Shown: piece after piece, positions 26,846 through 36,525 of the stretch
How positions within the stretch are numbered: the first letter of the stretch is position 1
How the letters are laid out: the number at the start of each line of letters is the position of its first letter
Source of the DNA: Rhodococcus sp. WMMA185
GTDB lineage: Bacteria; Actinomycetota; Actinomycetes; Mycobacteriales; Mycobacteriaceae
Reading direction: 5' to 3'
NCBI RefSeq assembly: GCF_001767395.1
Contig: NZ_CP017014.1
Location: 620,001-684,000 of the forward strand
Length of the DNA stretch: 64,000 nt
Program-made: the position numbers and the translations under genes
Notes under the pieces: generated by a model
The model's input: the letters and a program-made list of their open reading frames with translations, nothing else
Database searches by the model: none
What the model was told of the DNA's origin: nothing

Positions 26846-27688
26846 GTGCTGTCCGACGTGATCGACCTGCTGGCCTGTCCGCAGTGCCGGGCGCGCGTGG
26901 AATTGGACGAGGGTGCGGTCTGTTGCGATGCGGGCCACAGCTTCGACGTGGCCCGTCAGGGCTATGTGAGCCTGATGACCGGGGCGGGCGGCAAGTTCGA
27001 CGGAGACAGCCCCGAGATGATTGCCGCGCGCGCGGACTTCCTCGGCGGCGGCAGCTTCGACCCCTTGATGGACGCTGTAGCCGACGCGGTGGTGTCGGGT
27101 TCCAAGGAGGATGACGACCTCCGGATATTGGAGATCGGCGCGGGCACGGGGCACTATCTGGCCAGGGTTCTCGATGCTGTCCCGTCGGGTCGCGGAATCG
27201 GACTCGACGTGTCGAAGTACGCGGCTCGCAGGCTCGCGAGGGCGCATCCTCGCGCGGGAGCGGTGGTTTCAGACGCGTGGCAGTCCCTCCCGGTTCGCGA
27301 CCACATACTCAGCCATGTGCTGTGCGTGTTTGCACCGCGCAACGCGGAGGAGGCGCACCGCGTGCTGGCCGAGAACGGCTCCCTGGTGGTACTCACCCCC
27401 ACGGTTCGGCACCTTGGGGAGTTGGTGGAACTGTTAGGCATGGTTCGTGTGGACGACCGAAAGGTCGAACGCCTAGGGGCGGCGATGTCAGGGCGGTTCG
27501 ATCGCACTGCTCACGCGGTAGTGGAGTACCAGATGCCGTTGTCGCATCTGGACGTGACGCGTCTGGTCGGGATGGGTCCCTCAGCGCGACATCTCACTCC
27601 GGACGGTCTCGCGGCGTCGATTGCGGCGTTGCCACCTCGGTATCCGGTTACGGCATCGGCGACGGTGGCCACCTACACCCGGCTCTGA
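26846..27688 (+). CDS. 23S rRNA (guanine-N1)-methyltransferase-like (RlmA family)
   Basis: 280 aa. An N-terminal zinc site (C11, C14, C26/C27, H31: CPQC...CCDAGH) precedes a Rossmann methyltransferase with ILEIGAGTGHYLARVL for SAM. RQGYVSLMTG after the zinc site is typical of RlmA(I)/(II) and the tylosin-resistance protein TlrB. It probably methylates a guanine in 23S rRNA hairpin 35; whether it is position 745 or 748 cannot be told. GTG 26846 follows GAGAGGA. Confidence 0.85.
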   Translation: MLSDVIDLLACPQCRARVELDEGAVCCDAGHSFDVARQGYVSLMTGAGGKFDGDSPEMIAARADFLGGGSFDPLMDAVADAVVSGSKEDDDLRILEIGAGTGHYLARVLDAVPSGRGIGLDVSKYAARRLARAHPRAGAVVSDAWQSLPVRDHILSHVLCVFAPRNAEEAHRVLAENGSLVVLTPTVRHLGELVELLGMVRVDDRKVERLGAAMSGRFDRTAHAVVEYQMPLSHLDVTRLVGMGPSARHLTPDGLAASIAALPPRYPVTASATVATYTRL

Positions 27689-27714
27689 CCGAACGTCTCG
27701 CCGTCGAGGGACGC

Positions 27715-28884
27715 TCAGCGCCGGGCCAGTGCGTCTTGGTAGACGTCGAGTGTTTGCCGTGCGATCGCCGCCCAGGAGAAGTCGCTGATCGCTCGCGCAC
27801 GCCCGGCTCGGCCCATGGCAGCGGCGGCAGCGGCGTCGGACGCGATTTCGTTGACCGCTTCGGCCAGAGCAAGTTCGAATGCTTCGGGTTCATAGGAGTC
27901 GTAGTGCACCAGACGGCCGGTGACGCCATCGCACACCACTTCGGGAATGCCGCCGACGTCGGACGCCACGACCGCGGTTTCGCAGGCCATGGCCTCGAGA
28001 TTCACGATGCCCAACGGTTCGTACACTGACGGGCAGACGAAAATAGTTGCGGCCGAAAGGAGTTCCCGCACCTGCTCGGTTGGGAGCATTTCCCGTACCC
28101 AGAACACGTTGCCGCGATGTGCGGCCAGGGCGGCGACAGCACTCTCGGTCTCGGCGGCGATCTCGGGGGTGTCGGGGGCGCCCGCGCACAGGACCAGCTG
28201 AATGTCCGGCGAGAAATGGTGTGCGGCGGCGATCAGGTGGCCGACGCCCTTTTGGCGGGTGATGCGCCCGACGAATGTCACGACCGGATTGCCTGGATCG
28301 ATACCGATTCTCGTCAGGGCGGACAACTCTTCGGCGGCGACCCCGGCATGCCATACGGATGTATCGATTCCGTTGCGTACCACGTGAACTCGACGCGGGT
28401 CGATGAACGGATACGCGTCGAGGACGTCGAGGCGCATCCCCTCGCTCACGGCGATCACGGCGTCGGCGTGCTCCATCGCGTTGCGTTCGGACCATGAGGA
28501 GATGCGGTAGCCACCGCCGAGTTGCTCGGCTTTCCAGGGTCTGCGTGGTTCGAGGGAGTGTGCGGTGAGGACGTGGGGCACGTCGTACAGCGCGGATGCC
28601 AGATGACCGGCCAGGCCGGTGTACCAGGTGTGCGAGTGCACGACGTCGGACCCGGCCGAGGCATCGGCCATGCGCAACTGGGCGGACAACGTCGCGAGCG
28701 CGGGATTGGCACCGGCCACTGCCGGATCTGGTACATGTACCGCGGCGCCGGTACGGGGAGCGCCCATGCAGTGCACATCCACTTCGCACAGCTGCCGCAA
28801 CTGAGCAACGAGTTCGGTGACGTGCACCCCAGCACCACCGTATATCTCCGGTGGATACTCCTTGGTCATCATTGCCACCCGCAC
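27715..28884 (-). CDS. glgA: Glycogen synthase / ADP-glucose-dependent glucosyltransferase (GT4, actinobacterial GlgA/GlgM)
   Basis: 389 aa, GT-B fold. The N-terminal acceptor motif is MTKEYPPEIYGGAGVHVTEL; the donor domain has FVGRITRQKGVGHLI and the E-x7-E motif in SVYEPLGIVNLEAMACE. In M. tuberculosis this protein makes maltose-1-phosphate from ADP-glucose and glucose-1-phosphate for alpha-glucan synthesis. GTG 28884 gives the VRVAMMTKEYPPE N-terminus expected for the family. It is divergent from glgC, which supplies ADP-glucose. Confidence 0.94.
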   Translation of the reverse strand: MRVAMMTKEYPPEIYGGAGVHVTELVAQLRQLCEVDVHCMGAPRTGAAVHVPDPAVAGANPALATLSAQLRMADASAGSDVVHSHTWYTGLAGHLASALYDVPHVLTAHSLEPRRPWKAEQLGGGYRISSWSERNAMEHADAVIAVSEGMRLDVLDAYPFIDPRRVHVVRNGIDTSVWHAGVAAEELSALTRIGIDPGNPVVTFVGRITRQKGVGHLIAAAHHFSPDIQLVLCAGAPDTPEIAAETESAVAALAAHRGNVFWVREMLPTEQVRELLSAATIFVCPSVYEPLGIVNLEAMACETAVVASDVGGIPEVVCDGVTGRLVHYDSYEPEAFELALAEAVNEIASDAAAAAAMGRAGRARAISDFSWAAIARQTLDVYQDALARR

Positions 28885-29006
28885 TCGTTCAACGTTACCG
28901 CTCGGGCCGCTTCCTGCCACCGCTCGCGAACTCTTCGTGGCCCTCGGGGCAACACCGACACGGTGCTTTGCTGGCGAGGGAGGTGGCCGCCGGATAGGTT
29001 GACAGG

Positions 29007-30221
29007 GTGAGGAGCCAGCCACATGTGCTTGGAATCGTGCTCGCCGGCGGCGAGGGCAAACGTCTCTATCCGCTCACGGCGGACAGAGCGAAGCCCGCGG
29101 TACCTTTCGGGGGTGCCTACCGCTTGATCGATTTCGTGCTCAGCAATTTGGTCAATGCGGGGTATCTCCGCCTGTGCGTTCTGACCCAGTACAAGTCGCA
29201 CTCACTGGACCGCCATATCTCCCAGACGTGGCGTCTGTCCGGGTTCGCGGGGGAGTACATCACTCCGGTTCCCGCGCAGCAGCGTCTCGGACCGCGTTGG
29301 TATACCGGCAGTGCCGACGCGATTCTGCAGTCGCTGAACCTCGTCTATGACGAGGACCCCGAGTACATCGTCGTGTTCGGTGCCGACCACGTGTACCGGA
29401 TGGACCCCGAGCAAATGGTTCAGCACCACATCGATTCGGGTGCCGGCGTGACGGTGGCGGGCATCCGGGTGCCGCGCAGCGAGGCGTTTGCGTTCGGGTG
29501 TATCGACAGCGACGAGTCCGGCCGCATCGTCCAGTTTCTCGAGAAGCCGGCCCATCCGCCGGGCACCCCTGACGATCCCAATGTGACGTTCGCGTCCATG
29601 GGTAACTACGTGTTCACCACCAAGGTGCTCGTCGATGCGATACGGGCCGATTCCGAGAACTCCGACTCCGATCACGACATGGGCGGTGACATCATTCCCG
29701 CGCTTGTCGAGGCGGGCGTCGCGTCGGTATACGACTTCAAGGACAACGTCGTCCCGGGCGCCACCGATCGCGACCGCGGGTACTGGCGCGACGTGGGAAC
29801 GCTCGACGCGTTCTACGACGCCCATATGGATCTCGTCTCGGTCCATCCGATATTCAACCTGTACAACCGCCGCTGGCCGATCCGCGGTGCGACGGAGAAC
29901 CTCGCGCCCGCCAAGTTCGTGAAGGGCGGACTCGCTCAGGAATCTGTGGTCGGGTCCGGCAGCATCCTGTCCGCGGCGACTGTGCGTAATTCCGTGCTCA
30001 GTTCCAATGTCATGGTCGATGACGGGGCAACCGTCGAGGGCAGTGTCCTCATGCCTGGTGTGCGCGTGGGGAAGGGCGCGGTCGTGCGTCGCGCCATTCT
30101 CGACAAGAACGTGGTCGTCGGCGACGGTGAGATCATCGGCGTGGATCTCGAGCGAGACAAGCAGCGCTTCGCCATCAGCAACGGCGGCGTCGTCGCCATC
30201 GGCAAGGGTGTGTGGATCTAG
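29007..30221 (+). CDS. glgC: Glucose-1-phosphate adenylyltransferase
   Basis: 404 aa. Makes ADP-glucose from ATP and glucose-1-phosphate, the committed step of glycogen/alpha-glucan synthesis. Motifs are [25 protein letters not shown] (nucleotide and activator site), [22 protein letters not shown], and the C-terminal beta-helix ([50 protein letters not shown]). GTG 29007 shares a 122-bp divergent promoter region with glgA. The 3' end lies 11 bases from the convergent O-methyltransferase stop. Confidence 0.96.
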   Translation: MRSQPHVLGIVLAGGEGKRLYPLTADRAKPAVPFGGAYRLIDFVLSNLVNAGYLRLCVLTQYKSHSLDRHISQTWRLSGFAGEYITPVPAQQRLGPRWYTGSADAILQSLNLVYDEDPEYIVVFGADHVYRMDPEQMVQHHIDSGAGVTVAGIRVPRSEAFAFGCIDSDESGRIVQFLEKPAHPPGTPDDPNVTFASMGNYVFTTKVLVDAIRADSENSDSDHDMGGDIIPALVEAGVASVYDFKDNVVPGATDRDRGYWRDVGTLDAFYDAHMDLVSVHPIFNLYNRRWPIRGATENLAPAKFVKGGLAQESVVGSGSILSAATVRNSVLSSNVMVDDGATVEGSVLMPGVRVGKGAVVRRAILDKNVVVGDGEIIGVDLERDKQRFAISNGGVVAIGKGVWI

Positions 30222-30232
30222 AGATCGGACAC

Positions 30233-30892
30233 TCAGAGCTTCGATGCGCAGAGCATGCCGTCGCCGATCGGCAGGAACACTCGTATCAACTGCTCGTCCC
30301 CGGCGAGAGCCTTGGCTGCCTCGCGGACTGCCACTGTCGCGGCGTCGCGCATGCTCGGATCCACCACGCGACCTCCGTGCAGGGCGTTGTGCAGCACGAT
30401 GACGCCGCCTGGGCGCAGAAGCCGGACCCCCTCGCGCACGTAGTGCGGGTGGTCGACGGGCGCGCCGTCCACGAAGACGAGGTCATATGCCCCGTCGGCG
30501 AGTCGTGGCAACACATCGAGTGCCCGGCCGTTGATGAGCCGGGTTCGCGCGGCGGCGATGTCGTTGACCCGGAACGACTGCTTTGCCGCCCTCTGGTGCT
30601 CCGGCTCGCTGTCGATGGTTGTGAGGACGCCGTCTTCGCGCATTCCGCGGAGCAGCCACAAGCTGCTCACACCTGCACCGGTACCGATCTCGACCACTGT
30701 CTTGGCGTCCAGCATTCGGGCGAACAAGGCGAGAGCAGCACCGACTGCGGGCGGTACCGGCGCGGCACCGAGATCATCTGCCCTTTCCCTGGCTGCACCG
30801 AGGGCCTCGTCTTCGCCGACAGCTCTTTCGGCGTGGGTGAGTATCCGTTCGGCGTTTGTTTGCACGCTCATGAGGTTATCGGGTCTCGTCAT
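30233..30892 (-). CDS. Class I SAM-dependent O-methyltransferase
   Basis: About 219 aa of the catechol/caffeoyl-CoA-type O-methyltransferase fold (YrrM/Rv1220c-like). The SAM site is [16 protein letters not shown], followed by [23 protein letters not shown] and [14 protein letters not shown]; the metal ligands D and N typical of the family are partly replaced. ATG 30892 (MTRPDNL) was chosen from family length; ATG 30871 and 30973 are in frame and no ribosome site decides. It is divergent from sigE, the same arrangement as in M. tuberculosis. Confidence 0.88.
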   Translation of the reverse strand: MTRPDNLMSVQTNAERILTHAERAVGEDEALGAARERADDLGAAPVPPAVGAALALFARMLDAKTVVEIGTGAGVSSLWLLRGMREDGVLTTIDSEPEHQRAAKQSFRVNDIAAARTRLINGRALDVLPRLADGAYDLVFVDGAPVDHPHYVREGVRLLRPGGVIVLHNALHGGRVVDPSMRDAATVAVREAAKALAGDEQLIRVFLPIGDGMLCASKL

Positions 30893-31069
30893 CAGGTTCG
30901 CGAGGCGCGCAGGGCGATAGTGCTGTGACCACTTCTCCCGGATTCTCAGGAGCGTCTCAGCTTGTTCATACGCCATACATATGGCAATGGGACAGAGTAT
31001 GTCGGACGCCAGATCCGAAGACCGCCTGGCGGGGAGATCGCGGTGACGGAGCAAGATTCCGAGGCTCCG

Positions 31070-31095
31070 GGAACAAATCCCGGACCCGGGGCGTT
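31070..31095 (+). promoter_or_regulatory. ECF-type promoter upstream of sigE
   Basis: GGAAC at 31070-31074 and CGTT at 31092-31095 are 17 bases apart. This matches the GGAAC-N15-17-CGTT consensus of SigE/SigH-type ECF promoters. It lies about 50 bases before the sigE start, which fits autoregulation. Confidence 0.65.
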
Positions 31096-31146
31096 ACACG
31101 CTCACACAACGTCCTGTGATCTGCGGTCCTGAGTAGAAGGATCCAT

Positions 31147-31788
31147 TTGATTCCAATGAACAACCACCCGATGACCTCAGCCGAGAACAATACCGATCAG
31201 CAGGCTTCGAACGCCGAGCTGACTGGAACAGCCGTGTTCGATGCTACCGGCGAGGAGTCGTCGATGCCGTCCTGGGACGAGCTGGTCCGTGAGCACGGCG
31301 ACCGGGTCTACCGACTGGCCTACCGGTTGTCGGGCAACGCCCAAGACGCCGAGGACCTCACTCAGGACACGTTCATCCGGGTGTTCCGTTCCCTGTCCGA
31401 GTACCAGCCCGGGACATTCGAGGGCTGGTTGCACCGCATAACCACCAATCTGTTCCTCGACATGGTCCGTCGACGGAACCGGATCCGGATGGAAGCACTG
31501 CCCGAAGATTACGATCGGGTGCCGTCCGATCGTCCGAACCCTGAGGAGATCTACCACGACGCCCGCCTCGACGCGGATCTGCAGGCGGCCCTGGACTCGT
31601 TGGCCCCGGAGTTCCGCGCCGCAGTCGTGCTGTGTGACATCGAAGGTCTGTCATATGAGGAGATCGGTGCCACACTGGATGTGAAACTCGGAACGGTACG
31701 TAGCCGGATCCACCGTGGCAGGCAGGCCCTGCGTGATCATCTCGCGGTGAACGGAAGGGTTGACTCCGATCAGGTCGGGATCGGGTAG
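31147..31788 (+). CDS. sigE: ECF sigma factor SigE
   Basis: 213 aa from TTG 31147. Region sigma-2 (about residues 45-110) has [29 protein letters not shown] and [15 protein letters not shown]; sigma-4 (about 145-200) has [47 protein letters not shown]. SigE directs the cell-envelope stress response. TTG has AAGGA 5 bases upstream, while ATG 31156 has that site 14 bases away; either may be used, as mycobacterial sigE also has alternative starts. It is followed by rseA, htrA and tatB. Confidence 0.95.
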   Translation: MIPMNNHPMTSAENNTDQQASNAELTGTAVFDATGEESSMPSWDELVREHGDRVYRLAYRLSGNAQDAEDLTQDTFIRVFRSLSEYQPGTFEGWLHRITTNLFLDMVRRRNRIRMEALPEDYDRVPSDRPNPEEIYHDARLDADLQAALDSLAPEFRAAVVLCDIEGLSYEEIGATLDVKLGTVRSRIHRGRQALRDHLAVNGRVDSDQVGIG

Positions 31789-31804
31789 TTGTCAGGAGGG
31801 ACGA

Positions 31805-32167
31805 ATGACGCAGGGGCACGTATCTCGTCAGTTTGGCTCGACCGAGCACTTGGCGAGTGAGGCGATTGCCGCCTACGTCGACGGTGAACTCGGTATGTCC
31901 GCGTATCTTCGCGCAGCCAACCACTTGTCGATCTGCCCGGACTGTGCGTTCGAGGTCGATGCCCAGCAGCAGGCACGCCGTGCATTGCGCGGCGGAGGTG
32001 ACGTCGCGATGCCGTCGAGCCTTCTGGGCCTGCTGAGCCAGATTCCCACCTGCAATCAGAGCGATACAGCCGACAAGTCTCCATTGGGCGGCAGTGCCTT
32101 CGAACAGCCGTTCACGAGCCCGTATTCGATCACGGGTCGGCTCTGGTCTCGGCGTCGGCGCCGTTGA
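31805..32167 (+). CDS. rseA: Anti-sigma factor RseA (zinc-associated)
   Basis: 120 aa. A ZAS motif H40-x3-C44-x2-C47 (HLSICPDC) sits in a helical domain that opens with RQFGSTEHLASEAIAAYVDGEL. ZAS anti-sigmas hold their cognate ECF factor until redox or proteolytic release. It lies 16 bases after sigE. There is no membrane segment, so it is cytoplasmic, like M. tuberculosis RseA. The tail (residues 80-120) is low-complexity and ends in arginines. Confidence 0.93.
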   Translation: MTQGHVSRQFGSTEHLASEAIAAYVDGELGMSAYLRAANHLSICPDCAFEVDAQQQARRALRGGGDVAMPSSLLGLLSQIPTCNQSDTADKSPLGGSAFEQPFTSPYSITGRLWSRRRRR

Positions 32168-32261
32168 AGCCGTCCCGGGCGGGGGCGGCGGTATTCGCGT
32201 TTGCCGAGCCATCGGTGATACTGGGGCGTGTGACCGACGCACATGAGGGGGACACGGCGGC

Positions 32262-33782
32262 GTGACGGCTGATGACAAGAATGCGGGTTCCGGTGCGGCT
32301 GGGTCGGATGCGCCTGCAGAGGAAACCTCAGGCTCGCTGCGCCCCGACAACGCACCCCGCTTGGATCCGCGACCCGTTTACAGGCCGCAGATCGAGGAAG
32401 AGTCCAGTCGTGTATTCGGCCGCCCCGGCGGCGTCACTGGTTCCTTCGCTCCGCCGGATGTTCGACACGCCGACGAACCTCGAGTCCAGATCGGTCCACC
32501 TGACCCCGTGCTCGCTGAGGCATTCGGCAGGCCCGAGGGTGAAACCGACACGATAGGACGCGATCCGAGCGGCGGGGACGCCCCGCGCGGGGACACCGCG
32601 CCTCCCGCCGACCCCTGGCGCGATCCCACTGCGGGTGTAGAGCTCGGCTCCCCGGCATTGCACGCGGAGGAACGTTCGCTGCCGGCCGCTCCCGCGATCA
32701 GCGCGCGAGAAGTCCTGTTCGGCGGCAAGGTCGCGCCGAAGGCACTTGCCGTCCTGGGTGCAATAGCGTTGGCCATCGGCCTCTTCGGTGGTCTCCTCGC
32801 CGCCATGATCACCGCCGATCGCAGCTCATTGACCAGCCGGAGCGTCACGCTCGTCCAGGGCGGCGGCGAGGAACTCGGGCAGTCCGCGGTCGCGCAGGTC
32901 GCCGATGCCGTCCTGCCGTCCGTGGTTTCCATTCAGGTGGCGATCGGTGATCAGGGGAGTACCGGTTCGGGTGTCGTCATCGACGGTGCCGGGTACATCG
33001 TCACCAACAATCACGTCATCTCCTCGGCGGCCGCAGCGCCCGACCGCGGCAAGATTCAGGTGATCTTCTCGGATGGGAACAAGGTGGATGCGCAGATCGT
33101 CGGGCGCGACCCCAAGACGGACCTAGCGGTACTCAAGGTCTCCGCCAACAACTTGACGGTGGCGCAACTCGGTAAGTCCAGCGATGTGCAGGTGGGCGAG
33201 GATGTCGTCGCCGTCGGATCACCGCTCGGGCTCAGCAAGACTGTCACCCGCGGAATTGTCAGCGCCCTGCACCGGCCGCTTCGACTGTCGGGTGAGGGTT
33301 CCGACACCAACGCCGTGATCGACGCCGTGCAAACCGACGCCGCCATCAACCACGGCAACTCCGGAGGCGCGCTCGTCGATGACTCGGGCCGGGTGATCGG
33401 CATCAACACGGCCATGCTCAGCGAGACGGGTGGATCGGTCGGCCTCGGCTTCGCCATTCCCATCGACGACGTCACGACCGTCGCACAGGCCCTCATCCGG
33501 GATGGGCGGATGCACCACCCGGACATCGGAGTCAACGCCCGTACCGTGGTAAACGACACCACCAGCGGCGCCCAGGTGGCCAACGTGCACACCGACAGCC
33601 CGGCCGCTCGGGCAGGAATCGTCGAGAACGACGTGATCGTCAAGGTCGGCGACCGCGTGGTCACCAGCGCAGACGAACTCGTCGTAGCGGTCAATATGCA
33701 GAAGATCGGCGAGCCCGTCACGGTTCAGTTGATTCGAGAAGGCAGAACCGTCGATGTCCAAGTAACCCCGGTTTCCGACTGA
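32262..33782 (+). CDS. htrA: HtrA-type membrane serine protease (S1C/PDZ)
   Basis: 506 aa. A long polar, proline-rich cytoplasmic N-terminus (about 165 aa) is followed by one membrane helix (LGAIALAIGLFGGLLAAMIT), a trypsin-like domain and a C-terminal PDZ domain (about 410-500). The triad is complete: H251 (NNHVIS), D287 (KTDLAVL) and S367 (HGNSGGAL). It degrades or refolds damaged envelope proteins outside the membrane and is part of the SigE response. GTG 32262 is the chosen start; it follows GAGGGGG by about 11 bases. Confidence 0.94.
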   Translation: MTADDKNAGSGAAGSDAPAEETSGSLRPDNAPRLDPRPVYRPQIEEESSRVFGRPGGVTGSFAPPDVRHADEPRVQIGPPDPVLAEAFGRPEGETDTIGRDPSGGDAPRGDTAPPADPWRDPTAGVELGSPALHAEERSLPAAPAISAREVLFGGKVAPKALAVLGAIALAIGLFGGLLAAMITADRSSLTSRSVTLVQGGGEELGQSAVAQVADAVLPSVVSIQVAIGDQGSTGSGVVIDGAGYIVTNNHVISSAAAAPDRGKIQVIFSDGNKVDAQIVGRDPKTDLAVLKVSANNLTVAQLGKSSDVQVGEDVVAVGSPLGLSKTVTRGIVSALHRPLRLSGEGSDTNAVIDAVQTDAAINHGNSGGALVDDSGRVIGINTAMLSETGGSVGLGFAIPIDDVTTVAQALIRDGRMHHPDIGVNARTVVNDTTSGAQVANVHTDSPAARAGIVENDVIVKVGDRVVTSADELVVAVNMQKIGEPVTVQLIREGRTVDVQVTPVSD

Positions 33783-33857
33783 AACGAGATACTGCTGTGA
33801 GACCAAGATCGCTTTTACTCCTGGGCACGAACCCTTCCGGCGCAGTAGGCTGACCAC

Positions 33858-34286
33858 GTGTTCGGCAATATTGGTTGGGGCGAGCTCATGGTCCTCCTCG
33901 TCGCAGCTCTGGTCATCTTGGGACCGGAGCGGCTTCCGGGTGCGGTCACGTGGGTGACGAAATCACTCAGGCAGGTCCGTGATTATGCAAACGGTGCCAG
34001 CCAGCAACTCAAGGACGAGCTCGGCCCGGAATTCGACGATCTCCGCAAGCCGCTGGCAGATCTCAATCAGCTGCGTGGGATGTCGCCGCGTTCGGTCATC
34101 ACCAAGCATCTTCTCGACGGCGACGATTCGATCCTGACCGGGAACTTCGACAAACAAAGTCCCCGCACGGCCCACAATATTCCCGGAACCAAGGCCGTGA
34201 GCGCCGACCCTTCCGCTCCTATTCCTCCGAAGAACAAGCCTCTGGCGGCGGGTGAGCGTCCCCCGATCGACCTCGACGCCACATAG
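33858..34286 (+). CDS. tatB: Sec-independent protein translocase TatB
   Basis: 142 aa. One N-terminal membrane helix ([28 protein letters not shown], with the conserved GPERLP hinge), then an amphipathic helix ([19 protein letters not shown]) and a disordered proline-rich tail. TatB recognises twin-arginine substrates together with TatC. tatA and tatC are not in the window. Its place after htrA is conserved in mycobacteria. Confidence 0.94.
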   Translation: MFGNIGWGELMVLLVAALVILGPERLPGAVTWVTKSLRQVRDYANGASQQLKDELGPEFDDLRKPLADLNQLRGMSPRSVITKHLLDGDDSILTGNFDKQSPRTAHNIPGTKAVSADPSAPIPPKNKPLAAGERPPIDLDAT

Positions 34287-34312
34287 ACAAGAGCTGGTGG
34301 CGCGCCCAGGCC

Positions 34313-35449
34313 TCAGAGGTGGCGCGTGGTGTCGATCCCCAGCGACATCCCGGCGAGTCCGCGTTTGCGCACGGCCAGTTTGTCCGCAACCTCACGCAAT
34401 GCCGTCGCGGCCGGAGAGTCCGGGTGCCCGAGGACGATCGGAACTCCACCGTCCCCGCCCTCGCGGACCTCTTTCTCGAGCGGGATCTGGCCGAGCAGTG
34501 GCACCTTGGCGCCCACAGCCTTCGTGAGGCGGTCGGCGACGTCTTGCCCGCCACCGGAGCCGAAGACGTCCATCCGGGTGCCATCCGGCAGGTCCATCCA
34601 CGACATGTTCTCCACCACACCGACGATGCGCTGACGGGTCTGCAGTGCGATGGCACCCGCCCGCTCAGCTACCTCGGCCGCTGCTTGCTGCGGGGTGGTG
34701 ACGACGAGGATCTCGGCGCCCGGGATCAGTTGTGCGACGGAGATCGCGACGTCGCCGGTGCCGGGGGGCAGATCGAGCAGCAGGATGTCGAGATCGCCCC
34801 AGAAGACATCGGCGAGGAACTGTTGCAGTGCTCGGTGAAGCATCGGGCCGCGCCACACAACGGGCGTATTGCCCTGGGTGAACTGGGCTATCGAGATCAA
34901 TTTCACATCGTGTCCGACAGGAGGCATGATCATCCGTTCCACCTGCGTGGGCTTGGCGTCGGTGCCGAGCATGCGAGGTACGGAGTGCCCGTAGATGTCC
35001 GCGTCGAGCACGCCGACCGACAGCCCGCGGGAGGCCAGTGCGGCGGCGACATTGACGGTGACGCTCGACTTACCGACACCGCCCTTGCCGGACGCAACAG
35101 CGTACACACGGGTCAACGAGCCGGGTTGAGCGAAAGGGATCACCGGTTCGGCCGAGTCGCCGCGCAGGGACTTGCGGAGTTCGGTGCGCTGTTCGTCGCT
35201 CATCACGTCGAGCTCGACGCGGATGGCACCCGCTCCGGGAACGTCGGCCACGGCTTTGGTGACGCGGTCGGTGATCTCGGTCCGCATCGGGCAGCCCGCT
35301 GTGGTCAGGTAGATGGCGATGTCGATGCTGTCGTCGTCGGCGATATCGACGCTCTTGACCATCCCGAGCTCGGTGATCGGTTTCCGGATCTCGGGATCCT
35401 GGACGCGCGCCAATGCGCTACGTACAGCGGATTCGCTCAGAACTGACAT
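34313..35449 (-). CDS. mrp: Mrp/ApbC-type iron-sulfur cluster carrier ATPase
   Basis: 378 aa. An N-terminal MIP18/DUF59 domain (residues 1-90, DPEIRKPITELGMV and TTAGCPM) is followed by a deviant Walker A GKGGVGKS at 121-128 and a P-loop ATPase domain. Mrp proteins carry 4Fe-4S clusters to apo-enzymes. The C-terminal CxxC that usually binds the cluster is not obvious here, so the cluster may be held differently. It is convergent with tatB. Confidence 0.93.
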   Translation of the reverse strand: MSVLSESAVRSALARVQDPEIRKPITELGMVKSVDIADDDSIDIAIYLTTAGCPMRTEITDRVTKAVADVPGAGAIRVELDVMSDEQRTELRKSLRGDSAEPVIPFAQPGSLTRVYAVASGKGGVGKSSVTVNVAAALASRGLSVGVLDADIYGHSVPRMLGTDAKPTQVERMIMPPVGHDVKLISIAQFTQGNTPVVWRGPMLHRALQQFLADVFWGDLDILLLDLPPGTGDVAISVAQLIPGAEILVVTTPQQAAAEVAERAGAIALQTRQRIVGVVENMSWMDLPDGTRMDVFGSGGGQDVADRLTKAVGAKVPLLGQIPLEKEVREGGDGGVPIVLGHPDSPAATALREVADKLAVRKRGLAGMSLGIDTTRHL

Positions 35450-35472
35450 GCCTCAATGGTAAGGATGCGCGC

Positions 35473-36339
35473 TCAATGGATTCTCGGCAGGTCCGACGCC
35501 GCGGGAATGATGCCAGTTGAGTATCCGGCGGACCACGCGAGCACGTTCGCCACGTAGGCCGCCGAGTTGTTGTAGCGGTACACGGCCTTCGCGGCCTGAC
35601 GCGGATCGCGAACATCCAACCCGCCATCACACAGGTAGTTGCCAGTGGTGAGGGCGGAGTCGAACAGGTTCTGTGGATCTGAGACGCCGTCGCCATTGCC
35701 GTCGGCGGCGTAGCGGGTCCAGGTCTCGGGCAGGAACTGCGTCGGTCCGACCGCTCGGTCGTAGTAGGGGTTGCCGTCCAGGGCGCCGCCGTCGGTGTCG
35801 GAAATGACGTTGCTGCCTGCGAGCGAACCGTCGAGGACCGGGCCGAGGACGGGAATGAGCATATTGCCGTTGTCGTCGGTCTTGCCGTCGTAGGCATGGG
35901 TGGACTCCACGCGCCCGATTCCAGCGACGAGTGTCCAATGCATGTTGCAATCGGGTTGCTCGGACGCGAGCACGCGCTCCGCGTTCTGGTAGGCCGCGAC
36001 GTTGACGGGCGGTATGCCGAGCGCATGCTGGGCGACGCTCGGCGGCAGTGGTGGAGTGGCCTGCACTGGTGTCGGCGCGATCGGAGCCGGGGTCTGCGCC
36101 ACTGCGGATACGGATTCGGCGCCAGACTCGCTCCCCGCAGCCTCAGCGGGGTGCTGGGCGGCGGGGTGCTGGGCGGATTGTGCAGACCCGGGCACGGAAC
36201 TTTTGGAGCGGATCGGGAACTCCGGTGCAACGCCGGACGCGGTAGCGGTGGCGACGAGTCCGACCGGCACGAGCCACAGGAGCGAGATGGACCATCTGAG
36301 GCGCAATCGGGATTTCGTCTTCTTGCTGTGCCGACCCAT
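35473..36339 (-). CDS. Exported lytic-transglycosylase-like protein
   Basis: 288 aa. A charged N-terminus and one helix (SISLLWLVPVGLVATATASG) act as signal/anchor. A proline/alanine-rich linker (residues 45-105) leads to a SLT-like domain with WTLVAGIGRVESTHA, where E in GRVESTHA is the likely catalytic acid, and DRAVGPTQFLPETWTRYAADGNGDGVSDPQN. It probably cleaves peptidoglycan glycan strands. An AGGAGG site precedes the ATG. It is paralogous to the next gene. Confidence 0.9.
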   Translation of the reverse strand: MGRHSKKTKSRLRLRWSISLLWLVPVGLVATATASGVAPEFPIRSKSSVPGSAQSAQHPAAQHPAEAAGSESGAESVSAVAQTPAPIAPTPVQATPPLPPSVAQHALGIPPVNVAAYQNAERVLASEQPDCNMHWTLVAGIGRVESTHAYDGKTDDNGNMLIPVLGPVLDGSLAGSNVISDTDGGALDGNPYYDRAVGPTQFLPETWTRYAADGNGDGVSDPQNLFDSALTTGNYLCDGGLDVRDPRQAAKAVYRYNNSAAYVANVLAWSAGYSTGIIPAASDLPRIH

Positions 36340-36525
36340 TCGATTGCCTCCTGCGACCCCGTCCGGGGTGTTCCGACCAACTGACCGGTTCAGAGGCTAC
36401 CCGATTCGATATACATTTGTTATTCAACCGTGATCAATATGGGCGCGCGTGAGGTGACGGCTCCATCTTCCGGAGTGATGCGACCGGGTCTGTCCTGCGT
36501 GCGGACAGCCGCAGCCGGCGAGGCG

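Noticed and set aside
34319..35446. 375-codon open frame on the plus strand
   Set aside because: Mirror frame of mrp, which has an intact Walker A motif. No ribosome site.
36340..36525. ydaO-type riboswitch before the transglycosylase-like gene
   Set aside because: Wall hydrolase genes in actinobacteria often carry one, but I could not find its conserved core motifs. Only a short CCCCG/CGGGG hairpin and a normal ribosome site are present.
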